NCBI GenBank assembly: GCA_025890175.1
Contig: JANPYM010000008.1
Location: forward strand, 204,766 to 268,765
DNA from: Ciborinia camelliae
Taxonomy: Eukaryota; Ascomycota; Leotiomycetes; Helotiales; Sclerotiniaceae
Direction: 5' to 3'
DNA length: 64,000 bases
Below are positions 23,301 to 35,899 of the stretch, in pieces. The notes beneath the pieces were generated by a model. That model saw nothing but the letters and a program-made list of their open reading frames with translations. It made no database searches and was not told where the DNA came from. A program made the translations under genes and the position numbers. The first letter of the stretch is position 1. Each line of letters opens with the position of its first letter.

Positions 23301-25514
23301 CAGCTTGAAGAATGTGTTGAAGGATCAAAATGCCGTCTCCGATGAAGAACAAGGTCGTAATGGTCAACTTTTCCTGGTTTCCCGGTTTCCTCGTCTCCTT
23401 CGTTTCCGTGGAGGGAGTGAGATTAAGAAACTCAATAAATAATATGATATGTCGCCGACAAGACCGGCAAGATATTTATTCCTGGGAGTTCAGCCTGTGG
23501 GGTAGAAACGGGTGCAAGCTTCCACTTTTGATAACCTTGAGGAATTCGGCCGTTTATTCAAGCAAATGAGATGAGATGGTACGACCGAAAGTCTTACACG
23601 ATTGACTAAGAGTTGGTGAGACGGGATAAAATAGGTAGGTAGCTCAATCCAATATGCAAACAGAGGAATGAGGAGTTGAGGTAAGGTGTGGGGAGGATGC
23701 AATATGTAATATGTAGTATGTAGTATGTATACCTCGGCTTGAAACTGTAAAAGTATGTTTGTAGGTAGGTATGTATTTGATAATCGAAATTGAGGTTATT
23801 GATACTCTCAACAAGGTCTGAAACTATTGTCAGAGCTTGCAAGAGCTGGACACAACTCGGGGCTGTTATGCAGTCTGTAGAAAGAAGTTCAGGCTGAATA
23901 GGTCGACTGTGGCTCAAATTCTGATAGTTTGGTAAGATTATAATTGCAATGGGAAACTTTGGGGGAAGTTAAGAGGTTCAGGAGGCGAGGATATCCTTTT
24001 ATGTCCTTCGCTCATGCATACGGGCTTAAGCCACTTGACCTATATCAAGAGGAAGAGGAGGGTTCTCATCACGAATAATTGAGAGGGATGGAGAAAAGTC
24101 CAAAAAGTAGTTTCTACCAGGTTTTCCAAGATTTTCATTGAAGGTTGGGAAGGTTTCACTCGAAGACTCATACTTCCCACACCTATACACCTTCACACCC
24201 TTTCACATTTACCTCCTCATCTTTATAACCTCACTCAGACCAACAATATAAGCAGATCTAGTAATCCATGTCCGGTATTTACTATCCTGGACGAAAAGAT
24301 GAGATGGAGGGTTGAATGTCTTGAAGTTGAGCCACACGCTAATACACAAGCTCGATAAGGTATGGAAGGTAATGAATCATGTAAGATAGCTAAGGGTCAG
24401 ATTCCTATAGTCTTGGAAGAGGTAATCGGTAGGCTGCTATGTAATGCGTTCCAAGTATCTAAGAAAGCTAAAGGTAGGTAGGGTAGGTAGCTGTACCTAT
24501 GTAGACGCGTAGGCACGTAGGTAGGCAAAGAGACTACTAGTAACTATTCTGGGGTACCTACCTACTAGGTATATATGGTTTTTCGTACTCCTTTTGCGCG
24601 TAAATATATAATAACCTTATAATACGGTTGCCTCTTTCCTCTTTCTCATATCTGACTAACCACTCCCCTCGATACCTACCAGGGACTCTTGTCTGACTTG
24701 ACTTGATTATAGTAAAAACGTTCGGTCTATGTACTAGGTACCTAGTAATCTTACCCGACATCTCAAGCTCCCTTCATTTTGGTTCGCCTGGCCCGTACCG
24801 AGACTAGCGCCAACTGTATTATGTGAGACATTTTAGCGTCAAACCAACAACTTCTCCTCATGAACTTTCCCATGATTGCCTGATAAACAACTCTAACTTG
24901 ACTCTTCCACCACACCATCAGCGATAAAAGGAACCCACCACAATAATTCCAAGAGGCTTATCGCATACCTTTTCAGATAAAAGCTTGAAGCTCTTGTTAC
25001 TCTTCATTCCGATCATCCTCAGGAGCTACACCCACCTCCCATTCCTGCTGACTGCGACAAAGTGTCCTCCAATCAAAGATCCTACCTTCATCACACATCC
25101 ATTATTTGAAGCTATAGCTTTCATCATTGAGAGCTTCTACATTGATCACGAGGGGATCTTCTATCGCAAAGAGATATTCGATTCAACCCAAACCCTGTTC
25201 GTCGAAGAGGTCATTGGACACCCTTTTCAACATTCGCAAAGAAACCAGTCGCATTCTTTCCACGAGGCCGATCAACGCACGACATACCTGCAGACGAATT
25301 ATACTGCGTAGGACGTAAACGGCCGTATTTTCTTCAGCAAAATACCCCGAATCGATCACATCTCTTCGGCTCACATCTCAACCAGGTCCTTCAACTCGGA
25401 CCATCTACCTACCTTATCTTGAACATTCACGGCATCTGCAAGAGGGATCGCAGGGGTGGAAGAGAACGTTAATACCGCACACAACTACCGAAAAGATCAA
25501 CGATTAATGCGATC
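20307..25514. other. Long spacer with promoters of the bHLH and SFT2 genes
   Basis: No annotated-type gene was recognised over 5 kb. There are GTATGAG repeats (about 21306-21360), TTGATTGA runs (about 20824-20850), CTGTATGT runs (about 22130-22170) and a short AAGGAATTC triplication (about 22950-22977). The final 500 bases are the probable leader of SFT2; an open frame at 24985-25311 lacks an ATG start and is rejected. One possible micro-ORF is listed separately. Confidence 0.5.
22289..22411 (+). CDS. Candidate 40-aa hydrophobic microprotein
   Basis: ATG at 22289 follows a pyrimidine-rich leader (CCCCTTCCCCTTCCC). The frame ends at TAG 22409-22411. The product has a charged N-terminus, then a hydrophobic segment (PPLAILILGIFPFGDLL) and an acidic end, as expected of a single-span membrane microprotein. 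There is no homology in memory and no splice evidence. It could be chance. Confidence 0.25.
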   Translation: MDGQFGTWRKVMTNEPMEPPLAILILGIFPFGDLLIEEIG

Positions 25515-26711
25515 ATGGCTTCCTCTTCTTTCAGAGATTCCATGAATTCCCTAGGGTGGTCACGTCGCGACCCGGACCTTCCCATCAACACTGCTCACCA
25601 GACCGGCGGCCTTCTCTCTTCAATAAAATCGTTGAATCCATTTGGAGATAGTGGCTATGTTCGACTGCCTACGACGGAGGGTGCGGGAGCCCCTTTACCT
25701 GGTCGAAATCGACGTGAAGAAGAAGAAGGATGGTTTGCCAGTAAGTCAACCTACCGAACGGTTTTCCATTTCCCCACACGTTGCACTGTCCCTGCGTCCG
25801 CCGCCATCTGGTGCGACGTACATTGGTGGTGTTTAGTGTGGCTTGATTCTCATTCGTATTACTTTGAAAATTGGCTATCTCGAGGCTGACTATCCAACCT
25901 TCCCATCTTCAGTGAGTAGGTGGGACCGTCTCCTATTATTTACTGGGTTCAATATTGGTGCATTGGCCTGTTTTGTTATCTGTTTCGCATTATTCCCGTA
26001 CTTGATTGTTCTCCCAACCAAGTTTGCGATCCTGTGAGTCTCACTTTTCCTTGCTATTTTAAAACCATACCCTGCAAGCTTGGTCCAATACGAGTCGAAG
26101 CACCCCAAACCTCTGGACAAATATCGCGTCGATGCAACTACCCGTCGGGCATCGCGTATGGAGGTTTAAAGTATGATCGATCACTCGCGATGCTACTCTT
26201 GTATCGATGAATGATTTGAGATATTGAATGATTACGAAGTTATGATTCATACATCGACACCCTCAGAACTAACCTGGAGCGTGTGACAACTAGATGGACC
26301 CTAGGTTCAATGTTCTTCCTCGCATCATGGGCCGCGATGATGGGCCCGTGGACGTACATGAACCACCTGATCTCAGCGCCACGCCTCCCCTTTACCGCGA
26401 CTTATTTCGGTTCCATCGGCTTGACGCTCTATTTCAGTCTGGGTGTAAGTCGTCGTCTTCTTCTTCCTTGGATCCCTCGAGGGTTTCCTCACCGTGCCTT
26501 CCGTCCCTCCCTGTCACGTCGCTCGCTAATCAAATCCATCGTGTGTGCATCGATATAGCTTCGAAGTAAACCTCTCACGTTGATCTCGGCCGTCGTGCAA
26601 ATCATCTGCTTGACTTGGTATCTGGTCAGCTATTTTCCCATGGGTTCTAGCGGTCTTCGGCTGGCGACGAATTTTGGAGTTAGTCGAGCGGCTGCTTGGA
26701 TGTCGGGTTGA
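25515..26711 (+). CDS. sft2: SFT2-family Golgi vesicle transport protein
   Basis: Four exons: 25515-25740, 25913-26033, 26294-26444 and 26559-26711. All splice with GT/AG (GTAAGT, GTGAGT, GTAAGT donors) and preserve frame, giving 216 aa, close to yeast Sft2 (215 aa). A hydrophilic N-terminus (residues 1-75; SLNPFGDSGYVRLP) precedes four membrane segments: LLLFTGFNIGALACFVICF, a second starting WTLGSMFFLASWAAMM, one around YFGSIGLTLYFSL, and LISAVVQIICLTWYLVSYF. The FGDSGYVRLP and SYFPMGSSGLR signatures are typical. Sft2 proteins sit in the Golgi and act with Got1 and syntaxin in retrograde and endosome-to-Golgi traffic. Neighbours give no further clue. Confidence 0.93.
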
Positions 26712-29700
26712 TGTTTGGTTTGGTTTGGTTTGGTTTGATTTGGTTGGTTTGGTTTGGTTTGGTTTGGTTGGTTTGGCTCCTGCGTTGTGTCGTTGTGTCG
26801 TGTCGTGTCGCGTCTACAATCTAGATGGTTTGATTAATTGAATGAGGTAATGATTACATATATATATACCTAGTACATACCTACATACCTACTGTACTAT
26901 ATATTATCTCGATTGCATAATCCGTAATCCGTAATCCGTAATCCATACCTTATTTTAAATATCACATAATTGGGTTTTGAATTTTAAATTTTCGTCATCT
27001 CCGGCTTATTACTTATTTATTTACCTTTACCTTTACTTTTACTTACCTTAATTTATAAATAATTGATGATTAGTGGTTGATTGATCATTTATTTATACTT
27101 CAAGTATAATTAACCCTTCTAATATATAATAAATAAAATTTAAGGATACCTCAAGCTATCTAAATTATCTATCTATATCTAGGTACCTACTATGTATACC
27201 TATGGTTATAGTTATAGTTAAACTACTAGATAGGTAGGTAGATAGGTAGGTAGGTAGGTATATAAGATTAGATCTAGTATATAGATAGATAGATAGATAG
27301 ACATTATAATTAGTCTGAAATTAATTAATATTCGGCTTTTTTTATATAGTTCTCCTTTTCCTTCTTCTTTTTCTTTTTTGTTTTTGTATAAATGAATGAA
27401 TGAATGAATGGATGGATGGATGGATGAATGAATGGATGTATGAAGGAGGAGGTAGGAGGTAATTATGTATCTATATCATGTATCTAGTTATAATGAATCG
27501 CTATTTATCTATTTATCTATCTACAGTACCACCCGTACATATATATATACCTATATATACGTATATTATAGTAGATATAGTATAATATAGTAAAGTTACC
27601 CAACTACCTAGTAGGTAGTACTTGATTTCGGATTTCGGATGGATTTTGGATTTTCTTGGGGGGAGAGAGGGAGGTACGATATGATTTGTTTGATATGTTT
27701 TGATTTGAGTTGTTTGATAGGTACTGTATGATCAATGAATGATAGATAGGTACTAGGTAGGTAGGTATGATGTGATGTGATGTGATGTGATATGATGTTT
27801 TATGATGTTTTTGTGGGGAAGGGTGGAGGGAGAGGGGAGAGGGAAAAGGGGAGAACCTTTAAATTATAATGGATTATGATGAAGAGGATGTTAAGAATGG
27901 GATGGTGATGCGATGGGTAGATGGGTAGTGACGCAGTTTGTCTTATGGATTTTTGGTTTTGGGTTTTGGGTTTTGGGTTGAGTGGGAGTTGAGGGAGGAG
28001 GCTTATTATTAATGGTTGAAGGAGAGGTTTTCGTTTGGTTTGTTTTGTTTTGAGTCGGAGGTGAGGAGAGGAGAGGAGAGGAGAGCAGAGAGGGGAAAGG
28101 TAAGTAGTAGGTAGATCCACTTTGTATACCTATCTATTATGTATGGGATCAATATGCATCATTGCATGTGAGGAATACGAATACTAGATACTAGATAGGT
28201 AGATAGGGGATTACGTAGGTTGTATAGTAGTCGAGTCTAGTAGGTTGGATGGTTGGATGGGGGTTGGATGAGGGTTGGGTATGTTATTGAGAGGAGAGGA
28301 GAGGAGAGGAGAGGGAGCGGAGGGAGAAGAAGGGGAGAGGTAAAATCGATCAATAAATACCTAGGTATATGTTTTGTGCCTACCTACCCATACATATCAT
28401 CTTTGTAATAGTGGTGAGGAACGGAAAGTTTGCTGAGTGAACATTGATGGAATGATTTGGGCTCCTTTGATAATATCATCACCATACCTACCTAGAATGA
28501 AGATATAAAAAGATCAATTTCGTGGGGTTCTGAGGGTTTGAGGGACATTACTGGTATGAAGGTGTGATGTTGTATGATACGGACTGTGCTGTATGTAATA
28601 CATGGGCAGATCAGTCATCAAACAAGTATTCAAGTACCTACCAACCTAGGTCGTATTAAGGTTGGTGATATATCGAGGTCATGACTGTTATGTGAAAAGG
28701 CTGTTTGGCATAGGAGAGTATAATGGCAGTGTAACTTGAGCAGTTTCAAATGGCTGGCTGAACTGATTGATGGTCGGAACATAATAGATTGAGATTGAGA
28801 ATTTAAGTTGAGCACAGATACAGATACAGATACAGATATCGATACTGATACTGTGATACTGATAGTCTGATACCGATACCGATGCTATCCGCCCGGGGTT
28901 TCCAGCCCTTATAAAAAAAAAGGCTTTATCAATCTCAATCAATCACGGGGCGCATTATCGTGGGCGGGTTGATTTACCTCATCATATCATCATGGATACG
29001 ATAGGAAGGAAGGAGGGAGGGGAAAGAGGGGAGAGAGGGGTAAAAAAAAAAGATGGATATGGATATGGATATGGATTGATTGATTGATTGAATTCTATAA
29101 GGCTTTTCTTTTTTCTCTCTTTAAATTTACTGTAAGTACCTTCCTCATAAATGTATACTTATAGATGGTATATATTCGAGTAATAGACTAAATTACCTAT
29201 CTAGGTATATATAATTTATTATACCTCTAGATACAACATAACATGAACAATGAACACAGGGCAATAAACGATGAATTGTTTGATACCTACTATAGGTAGA
29301 TAGGTAGGTACTCGTACATAAACCATTGATTGATCGATCCAATGAAGGACCTTATACATAATAACCAATAACCATACCTACTACCTACTACCTACTGTAA
29401 CCTACCGATAGATAGATACCTACTGTACCTACTGTCGGTAGGTTGGTACTCTTTGAAATACGTTTCTAGATCAATATCAATCGACTCAAAGTAGGTACCT
29501 TGGTACATACATATCATATGCTCTATGCGCAGTACACACAGGACACACCATACCCATCATACACACCATACACACAATACACACAATACACACAATGTAC
29601 GAGGTGATCCCAACTCAATTGGAGAGAATTCAATCATAAATATTCCTCTCATGCATTCGATGTTTGATTGAATTCAAATCTCCTCACAAATCAATTTAAA

Positions 29701-29800
29701 AGGCAAAGCAATTGACACAGGATCCGTACCGCATTATTACATTTGATACCAACGGAGCTGGGATACCAGGACCTTCCGTGAAGCAGCCGCCTGATGTTCA
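26712..29800. other. AT-rich, microsatellite-dense spacer
   Basis: It contains TTTGG arrays (26719-26775), ATAG/GATA and TAGG repeats (about 27220-27300), ATGA/ATGG arrays (about 27392-27440), AGGAG runs (about 28068-28085 and 28290-28315) and GATAC runs (28815-28850). No coding potential was seen. Confidence 0.6.
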
Positions 29801-30960
29801 TGATTAACCTTCTTGGAGATTTGGAGAGTAAAATTCTCTGCCGAGAAAAGAAATCCACTAACTACCTAATTAATAAGAATAATAAGAATCTAACAAAAAT
29901 CTTCTATCCCAGATCGCATTTCCCACCCATAAGAGTCTGCTTCTCAATTTTAACCTTTACCCATTTTTCTCTGTCTCTGTCTCTGTCTCTTCCCTTCCCT
30001 TCCATTGAGATTCATTTGAACTGAACCTCTTATAAAATTTGGTCAAAAAGGATCTTCTCTCACTTGAATCATCCTCCTCCTTCCAAATCATTGTTTTTTT
30101 TGTTTGAGGACAACAACCAAAAGATTTTCGATAGAAAGCAACGGTGATTCACATTGTCAAACACTGGGAACTCTACATTTCTACATCATTGCTGGCTTCT
30201 TCTCTCGGCTTGAAATATTCGAAGAATTCTCTTGTTTGACTCATCTTCTGGGACTTTCACTCTCTGGAAAGGTTCGTGGGGAATTTTAATACTTTCGTGA
30301 TAATTCCTTTTGTGCGGCTTGACATCCGGCGCACTGCTAGATCAGGGTAACTCGAAGAAACTGCGGCCGTAGTCATATTGATTCACAAATGGGTCATACA
30401 TAATATGTTGGAATCATCCGGCTAACATCTTACTTAAATTTCATAGTTTCCACTCAGTTGTTCGAGCGAGCTTACTTTCGCGTTGCCGCCAGCACCACCT
30501 TGACCATCAAACAAATCTTCCGTTTCGTTCCACACGAGTTACTGCCTACGATTCCAAAACACCGAACCTGTTGACCACCGGTCCTTGATCTACCTTTTAC
30601 ATCTTCAAGGACTTTTCTTGGACTTCGAAATTTGGCGAAACTCGCGCGACTCAATATTTCTTCATATTCACAGATACCCCTCATATCTACCAGAAACGAA
30701 GTTTCAGCAACGATCTTTTCAGATCTCGATCTCCGCGATCTGCACCGAATCGGGTCGAATTTTTAGACGTTGGAATCTGATCAGCGCATAGGGTTAGCAG
30801 TGCGGAGAGGTCGAGTAAAACCTCTCCGGACGTCCAATACTGAGGGTGAATTTTTAATCACCTCTCTGTATCTACCCTTGAGCAACACGAGTACCCGTTC
30901 GCAAGAATTGGACTTGCTTGATTGAGTGAAGAAGTCATACCTTGTGTGATACAATCCATA
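29801..30960 (+). promoter_or_regulatory. Probable promoter and long 5' leader of the La-motif gene
   Basis: A CT-rich tract (TCTGTCTCTGTCTC at about 29970-29990) and C/T-rich sequence lead up to the ATG at 30961. No coding frame crosses the region. The transcription start and any leader introns cannot be fixed from sequence alone. Confidence 0.35.
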
Positions 30961-33900
30961 ATGGCATCGGCAACACCGAAATCTGAGGGCACTCCTACCC
31001 CGCCTACATTCTCATATGCGATGGCCGCAAAAGGTCGCGCAACTTCAACCGCAAACTCAGCCATGCAGTCAAGCCAGGCATCAGCTTCTGGTGTCAGCAC
31101 ACCTGCCAAAGAATCGAATTCCGTATCAAATACACCTTCAGCGTCAGTCAATGGAGCCGCAGGGTCTGAAAATGGCGATAGAAATATCAATGGCGCCGCC
31201 GAAGCTCTGAGCAAAGGCGATCCGCTAGGAGTTGGAGTGAACACGGATGCGAAACCAACCTCACAAGTTAGCGCTGGCTCTATACTAGAGTCGCCAAGTA
31301 TCGGCGCTATCCCAACTACAACTATACCAAAGGATGAGGAGCTCTCTTTAAACGTAACTGTTGATGCGGCTGAACAAGGATGGGAGAAAGCTGGACGCAA
31401 TAGAGAGGAAAAGCCTTCCGCAGATGTGAGTGAGGGGAGAAAACCAAAGAAGTCCAAGAAGCAAAAGAAGGACGACAAGGAGGCCGAGAAGGAGAAAGAC
31501 AAAGAGGAAGTGAAAGTACCAGAAGTTCCTCTGGTGCCAGCTCCACCCCCAGCTGTAAATTTCTGGGAGCAGCGCAAGGAGGCACAAGCAGCAAAGACCA
31601 AGTCAAGCCCGTCAATACCTCAGACAGCAAACGCTTTCGCCGAAACTTCCTCTCCGACTACAAAATCTACTGACTCGAGGCGAAAGGGAAAGAGCGCTGG
31701 CGAAGATGAGAAGGCATCGCAGATCGGCAAGGATTCCACCTCGAATAAGGGCCAAAAGAAGGGTACAGATGGTTTGACCAAGGGGAAAGAGGATACAACC
31801 AAGCGAGCTGCCAGAGGCAGTAGGGGCAGTGATGAAAAAGACAAGAGCGTTGCCAGTCAATTACCTCCTCCAGTTGAGGATTCTATGGCGTGGCCAACAC
31901 CAGAAACCGCATTAGAAGAAGAGAAGCGTAAGCTCCAAGAGGAAGATAAAGTCAAGAAGGAGGAGAAAGATGAGAACCCTTCCAATAAACCAAGAACGAA
32001 GGAGAAGTGGGTCCCAGTACCATACACTCCCTCGGTCACATTCAATACTCCATTACCAGTTCGAGGCGGTCGAGGACGAGGTGGTGCTCGTGTAGGCCGT
32101 GAGGGTGGACGTACTAGCCATGTACCAAATGGTGCTACTGGAGAAAAGTTGACAGGCAATGTTGCTAAGCCTGAGTCTGGTGAAGTTGCTGAAAAGCGTG
32201 GAGTCAGATCATCATCTCTTCCACCAAACTCTTCTAAGCGACTTGCAAATGAAGACGACACCAGTCGTGATGCACGCAAGCATATGGCCACACCAAATTC
32301 CGAAAAGGTGAAGGGGGGTGCTAACAAGAATGAACCTGCGTCACCCACTGATCCTGGACGAACTTCTATTGCTGCTCAATCTGATAAGGATACTCAGACC
32401 GGTCAGAAAGGACAGGGTGTTGGTGAAGGGCAGTTTCCAGCTAGATCTGGCTTTGGTGACCGCAGAAATGATGGTTCAGGAAGTTCTGAATTCAAAAATG
32501 GAAGCAAGGATCAGCGAGAGAGGGCTGAGGGTCGATCGGAGCGGGGCCGTGGAAGTTATCGTGGTAGAGGTTCTCACAACACTTTCCCCAGCGGTCAGCA
32601 TGTTTTCGCCAATGGCCCCGCTGCAATTCCCGCTTACCAAGGCCGCCAAAACTCAATCCCTTATAGTCCCCCACCCCAAGGACCATTTAGCCACCAATAT
32701 GCACAAGCTCCCACCCGTGGCCGTGGTAGCTCAAGATCGCAATCCATTCCAAACGCTGCCCTGTACCCAAGAGGTGGTTATGCGAATGGTAGCCAACAAA
32801 TGGCACCTCTGCAAACCATGTACGATTATGTACCAATGCAACCTATGAGCGCTCTGCCATACGGTTCTTTCGCCGACTCTCAGTCTGTGACTCTTTTGTC
32901 AATGGTCAAGATGCAATTAGAATATTATTTCTCGATTGATAATCTTTGCAAGGATGTTTTCTTAAGGAGACACATGGACTCTCAAGGTTTTGTCTTCCTA
33001 CACTTTGTGGCCGAGTTCAAACGAATTCAGTCTCTCACACGAGACATTGAAATGTTAAAATACGCGTGCCAACAATCTACTGAAATTGAGATTGTCAAGG
33101 GTGAGGATGGTATTGATAGAATACGAAGACGCGATGGCTGGGATCAATGGGTGATGCCATCTGAGGAGAGAGAAGAGTCAATGAAGAATAATGATGGACC
33201 AACTACCCTCATTCGCGATAATCATGTACCACCAAGCCATATGGGCCAGATGATGATGCCAGGCCAAGAAATGGGCTCTCCAACCTTCAGCCCCGGTGGA
33301 ACTGAATATATGAGATACGGAAACGGAGCCGTCCAAGCCCCTTTGGCCAATGGTAATGGTAACCCTTATCATGAAGATACACCGCTATCAGCTGCCGTGC
33401 CCAATTTCACTCCTGGTCTGTTACCTTTAAATGGAACGCCTGACCCTTTAGAGTCAGAAACCACCTTCACTGATGAACAGGTTGAAAATTTAAATTTGGT
33501 GTTTTCACAACCTTCTCACAAGACTAGCGACCAGAAGCCTGCCAGGCACCCTTACCATAGCTCATCCTCGAGAACTTTCTCCAATGGGTCAATTGATGGT
33601 AGATCCCTCAATGAGGAATCTCATGAAGAGCGCCAAGGCCGTCCTTTGGTCAACGGGTCCCATCCGCAAGAGAGGTAAAGATGTGCCGCCTTGAATTCCA
33701 CGTTGAATTATCGTTCTGACATACCGTTTTAGCACTTTAGAGGATGACCCTCGGACAGCCTCTCCATATTCAAGCTACAGCAGCATTGCGCCAACGGTCA
33801 TGTGGGTTAAAGACCAAAGGCGACAAGCAGCAGTTTCCGAATCTAATACATCCGAGAAATATACCATCTTCCGTGAAAGAGCAATCACCGTTCGAGAAAC

Positions 33901-34279
33901 TAGTCAGCCTGGTGAAACTCATACAGACATGAAGTTACTTTACGAGTTCTGGGCCCACTTTTTGTGCAGAAATTTCAATCCTAGCATGTACTCTGAATTC
34001 CGCAGATTGGCTCTCGAGGACAACCAGAACAACGCCCCTACCGGAATGGAACAGTTGATCCTCTATTACGATGAAACCCTCAACAACAAGAAGAAGACTA
34101 TCAATGAAGTCTTGGCTGGACATTATGTTGATGTTGTCAAGGGTGAAGATTCTCCAACCCAACGATCTGCATTCTCAAAACTTCGTGCTTCTTTGCGAAA
34201 CGGTGCTCTAGATTTGAAGAGTCGAAAGAAGATCGATAATCTACTCGATGCCAAGTTGAAGGAACAACTTGAGCAATAA
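30961..34279 (+). CDS. La-motif RNA-binding protein (LARP/Sro9-like)
   Basis: Two exons: 30961-33674 and 33733-34279. The 58-bp intron has a GTAAAG donor and TTTTAG acceptor; phase 2 joining gives QESTLEDD and a 1086-aa protein. Residues 1-640 are mostly disordered, with Ala/Ser/Lys/Glu-rich stretches and RGRG/RGGRGRG motifs (about 360-380 and 530-545). The La motif lies at about 641-730 (MVKMQLEYYFSIDNLCKDVF, FVFLHFVAEFKRIQSL). After it comes a Pro/Gly-rich region and a helical C-terminal domain (LLYEFWAHFLCRNFN, LILYYDETLNNKKKTI) that resembles the DM15 region of LARP1, which is inference. Such proteins bind mRNA 3' or 5' ends and control translation in the cytoplasm. The ATG at 30961 is the first in frame. 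Confidence 0.9.
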
Positions 34280-35899
34280 ACTCCCCCTACTTTCCCAATA
34301 CCTGTCTCAACACCCACGTAGCTTTGTTGTCATGCTTGGTCATTGACAATTAAAGCTACGCACTTGGTTTCACATCAACATTTTCCCATTATCACATTTT
34401 ACGAATTGGCCCTATGTCTTCTGGAATCGCTTCAACGTGGCACGACTGTTCATCGCTCCAATTCTGCAACGTTGGCCTTCGCTCGTATGATATGTAGCGA
34501 TACAGATATTGTGATCTGGACAACTTACGTGGACTGTATTTACGAGTTTTGATATGTGGTTTCTACGGCGTTTAATAGGAGCTTTCAGAGGATTGGAGAT
34601 CTCTGAGCATCAACTACCACTTGAGCTATGTAGCTTCAACCTTCCAAATTTTCGGCCGAGTATTGGGTGGGTATGACAAATGATATGGCTTTCTCTTTCA
34701 TTCAATGTTTTGCTTTTTACATACATGTTCATATTCTGGCATAGCCACGGCATACTTCTAGTTTCACCACCACCAAAAGTCTTCGACGGACACATCGTCA
34801 GTCGGGCGTATTGCTTCTTTTCCGAGAAAAAAAAATTGGGTTTTATGCATGCGATTAATGGTTATAAAAAATGGCTTTTTACTTTTTTATTCGGCATACA
34901 CATTTCACAATACACATGATATGTTGCACCCTCCCCTCATGAATGATAGGATTGTGTGGAGATTCATTCAGTGTTACATAGGATGGAACAAGACAAAATT
35001 TGCTGCTACATTGTACCATAGAAAAACTTGACAGCAAAACTATCTTATGACTAATTGAAGTGTTTGAAATGTTGAAATATTGAAATGTGGAAATGTGGAA
35101 ATGTGTATCTCTTACATACTAGGTAGGTATCTTTGATGAAGTGAGGTTTGGAGACTACCTAGGTAATGTTTGGTGTTGATATGTAAAATGACTTGGAGTA
35201 GTAGGTGTGATGATGGTCGGTGGGTCAACCTCATCTGTGGGTGGTGGTTAAATGTGCCTTCCTTCCATGTTTGTCAACTGTCTAACTTGAAGTAAACTTG
35301 ACAAACAAAGTTTGATCTGTGTAATCCTTTCCTTTCCTTTCCATTCCATTACAATCAACTCCCCTCCATCAACCTTTCAAATATCATACAAAGATAATAA
35401 CTTCTTTCAATTGTTCCCTCTTAACTTTATTGTTTGAGCTAGCTGGGACATCATATATTGTATCTAGTGTCCAATACTTTTTCAAGAGTCTCTGGCAGTC
35501 TTCTTTTCTATCTAGCCTCATCTACACATCTCTTCTCTCTTCTCTCCCTCATCTCTCCTTCATCTATTCGCTACCTCAACTTCATAATATCCAAAAGTCC
35601 TACTGGTCTGGTCCTCGGATAATAAAAGTGAATTCGGATAAGCCCTTCACCTTCCGGAAGGGACTCCCCCCTTGACCTTTCACTTTCTTGTCATTTGCCT
35701 GATCAAGGAATGATTGGTAGGATCTCATCTTTGTAACTTGAAAGAGGGTACGGTACCTTGAGAACTTTCTTCTTCTTTTATTATTGCAACCTTCAACTCT
35801 CTTCTTACTCTCTTCTTTCCCACCAATAATCATAACTTTCGATCTCCAACAACCACCACCAAGTCATTAGTTGATATCTTTCAACTATTGCCTTTCGAC
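34280..35899. other. Intergenic: 3' flank of LARP-like, leader of FtsJ-like gene
   Basis: No coding potential was recognised. A short GGAAATGT/GAAATGTT tandem lies at about 35060-35102. The last 300 bases are pyrimidine-rich, as expected of a fungal 5' leader. Confidence 0.55.

Noticed and set aside
24985..25311. 108-codon frame with hydrophobic start
   Set aside because: Starts at a TTG codon and lies in the likely SFT2 leader; no splice join to SFT2 exon 1 seen.
30858..31601. 247-codon minus-strand frame
   Set aside because: Antisense to the La-motif gene; Ser/Phe-rich as expected from a Lys/Glu-rich sense strand.
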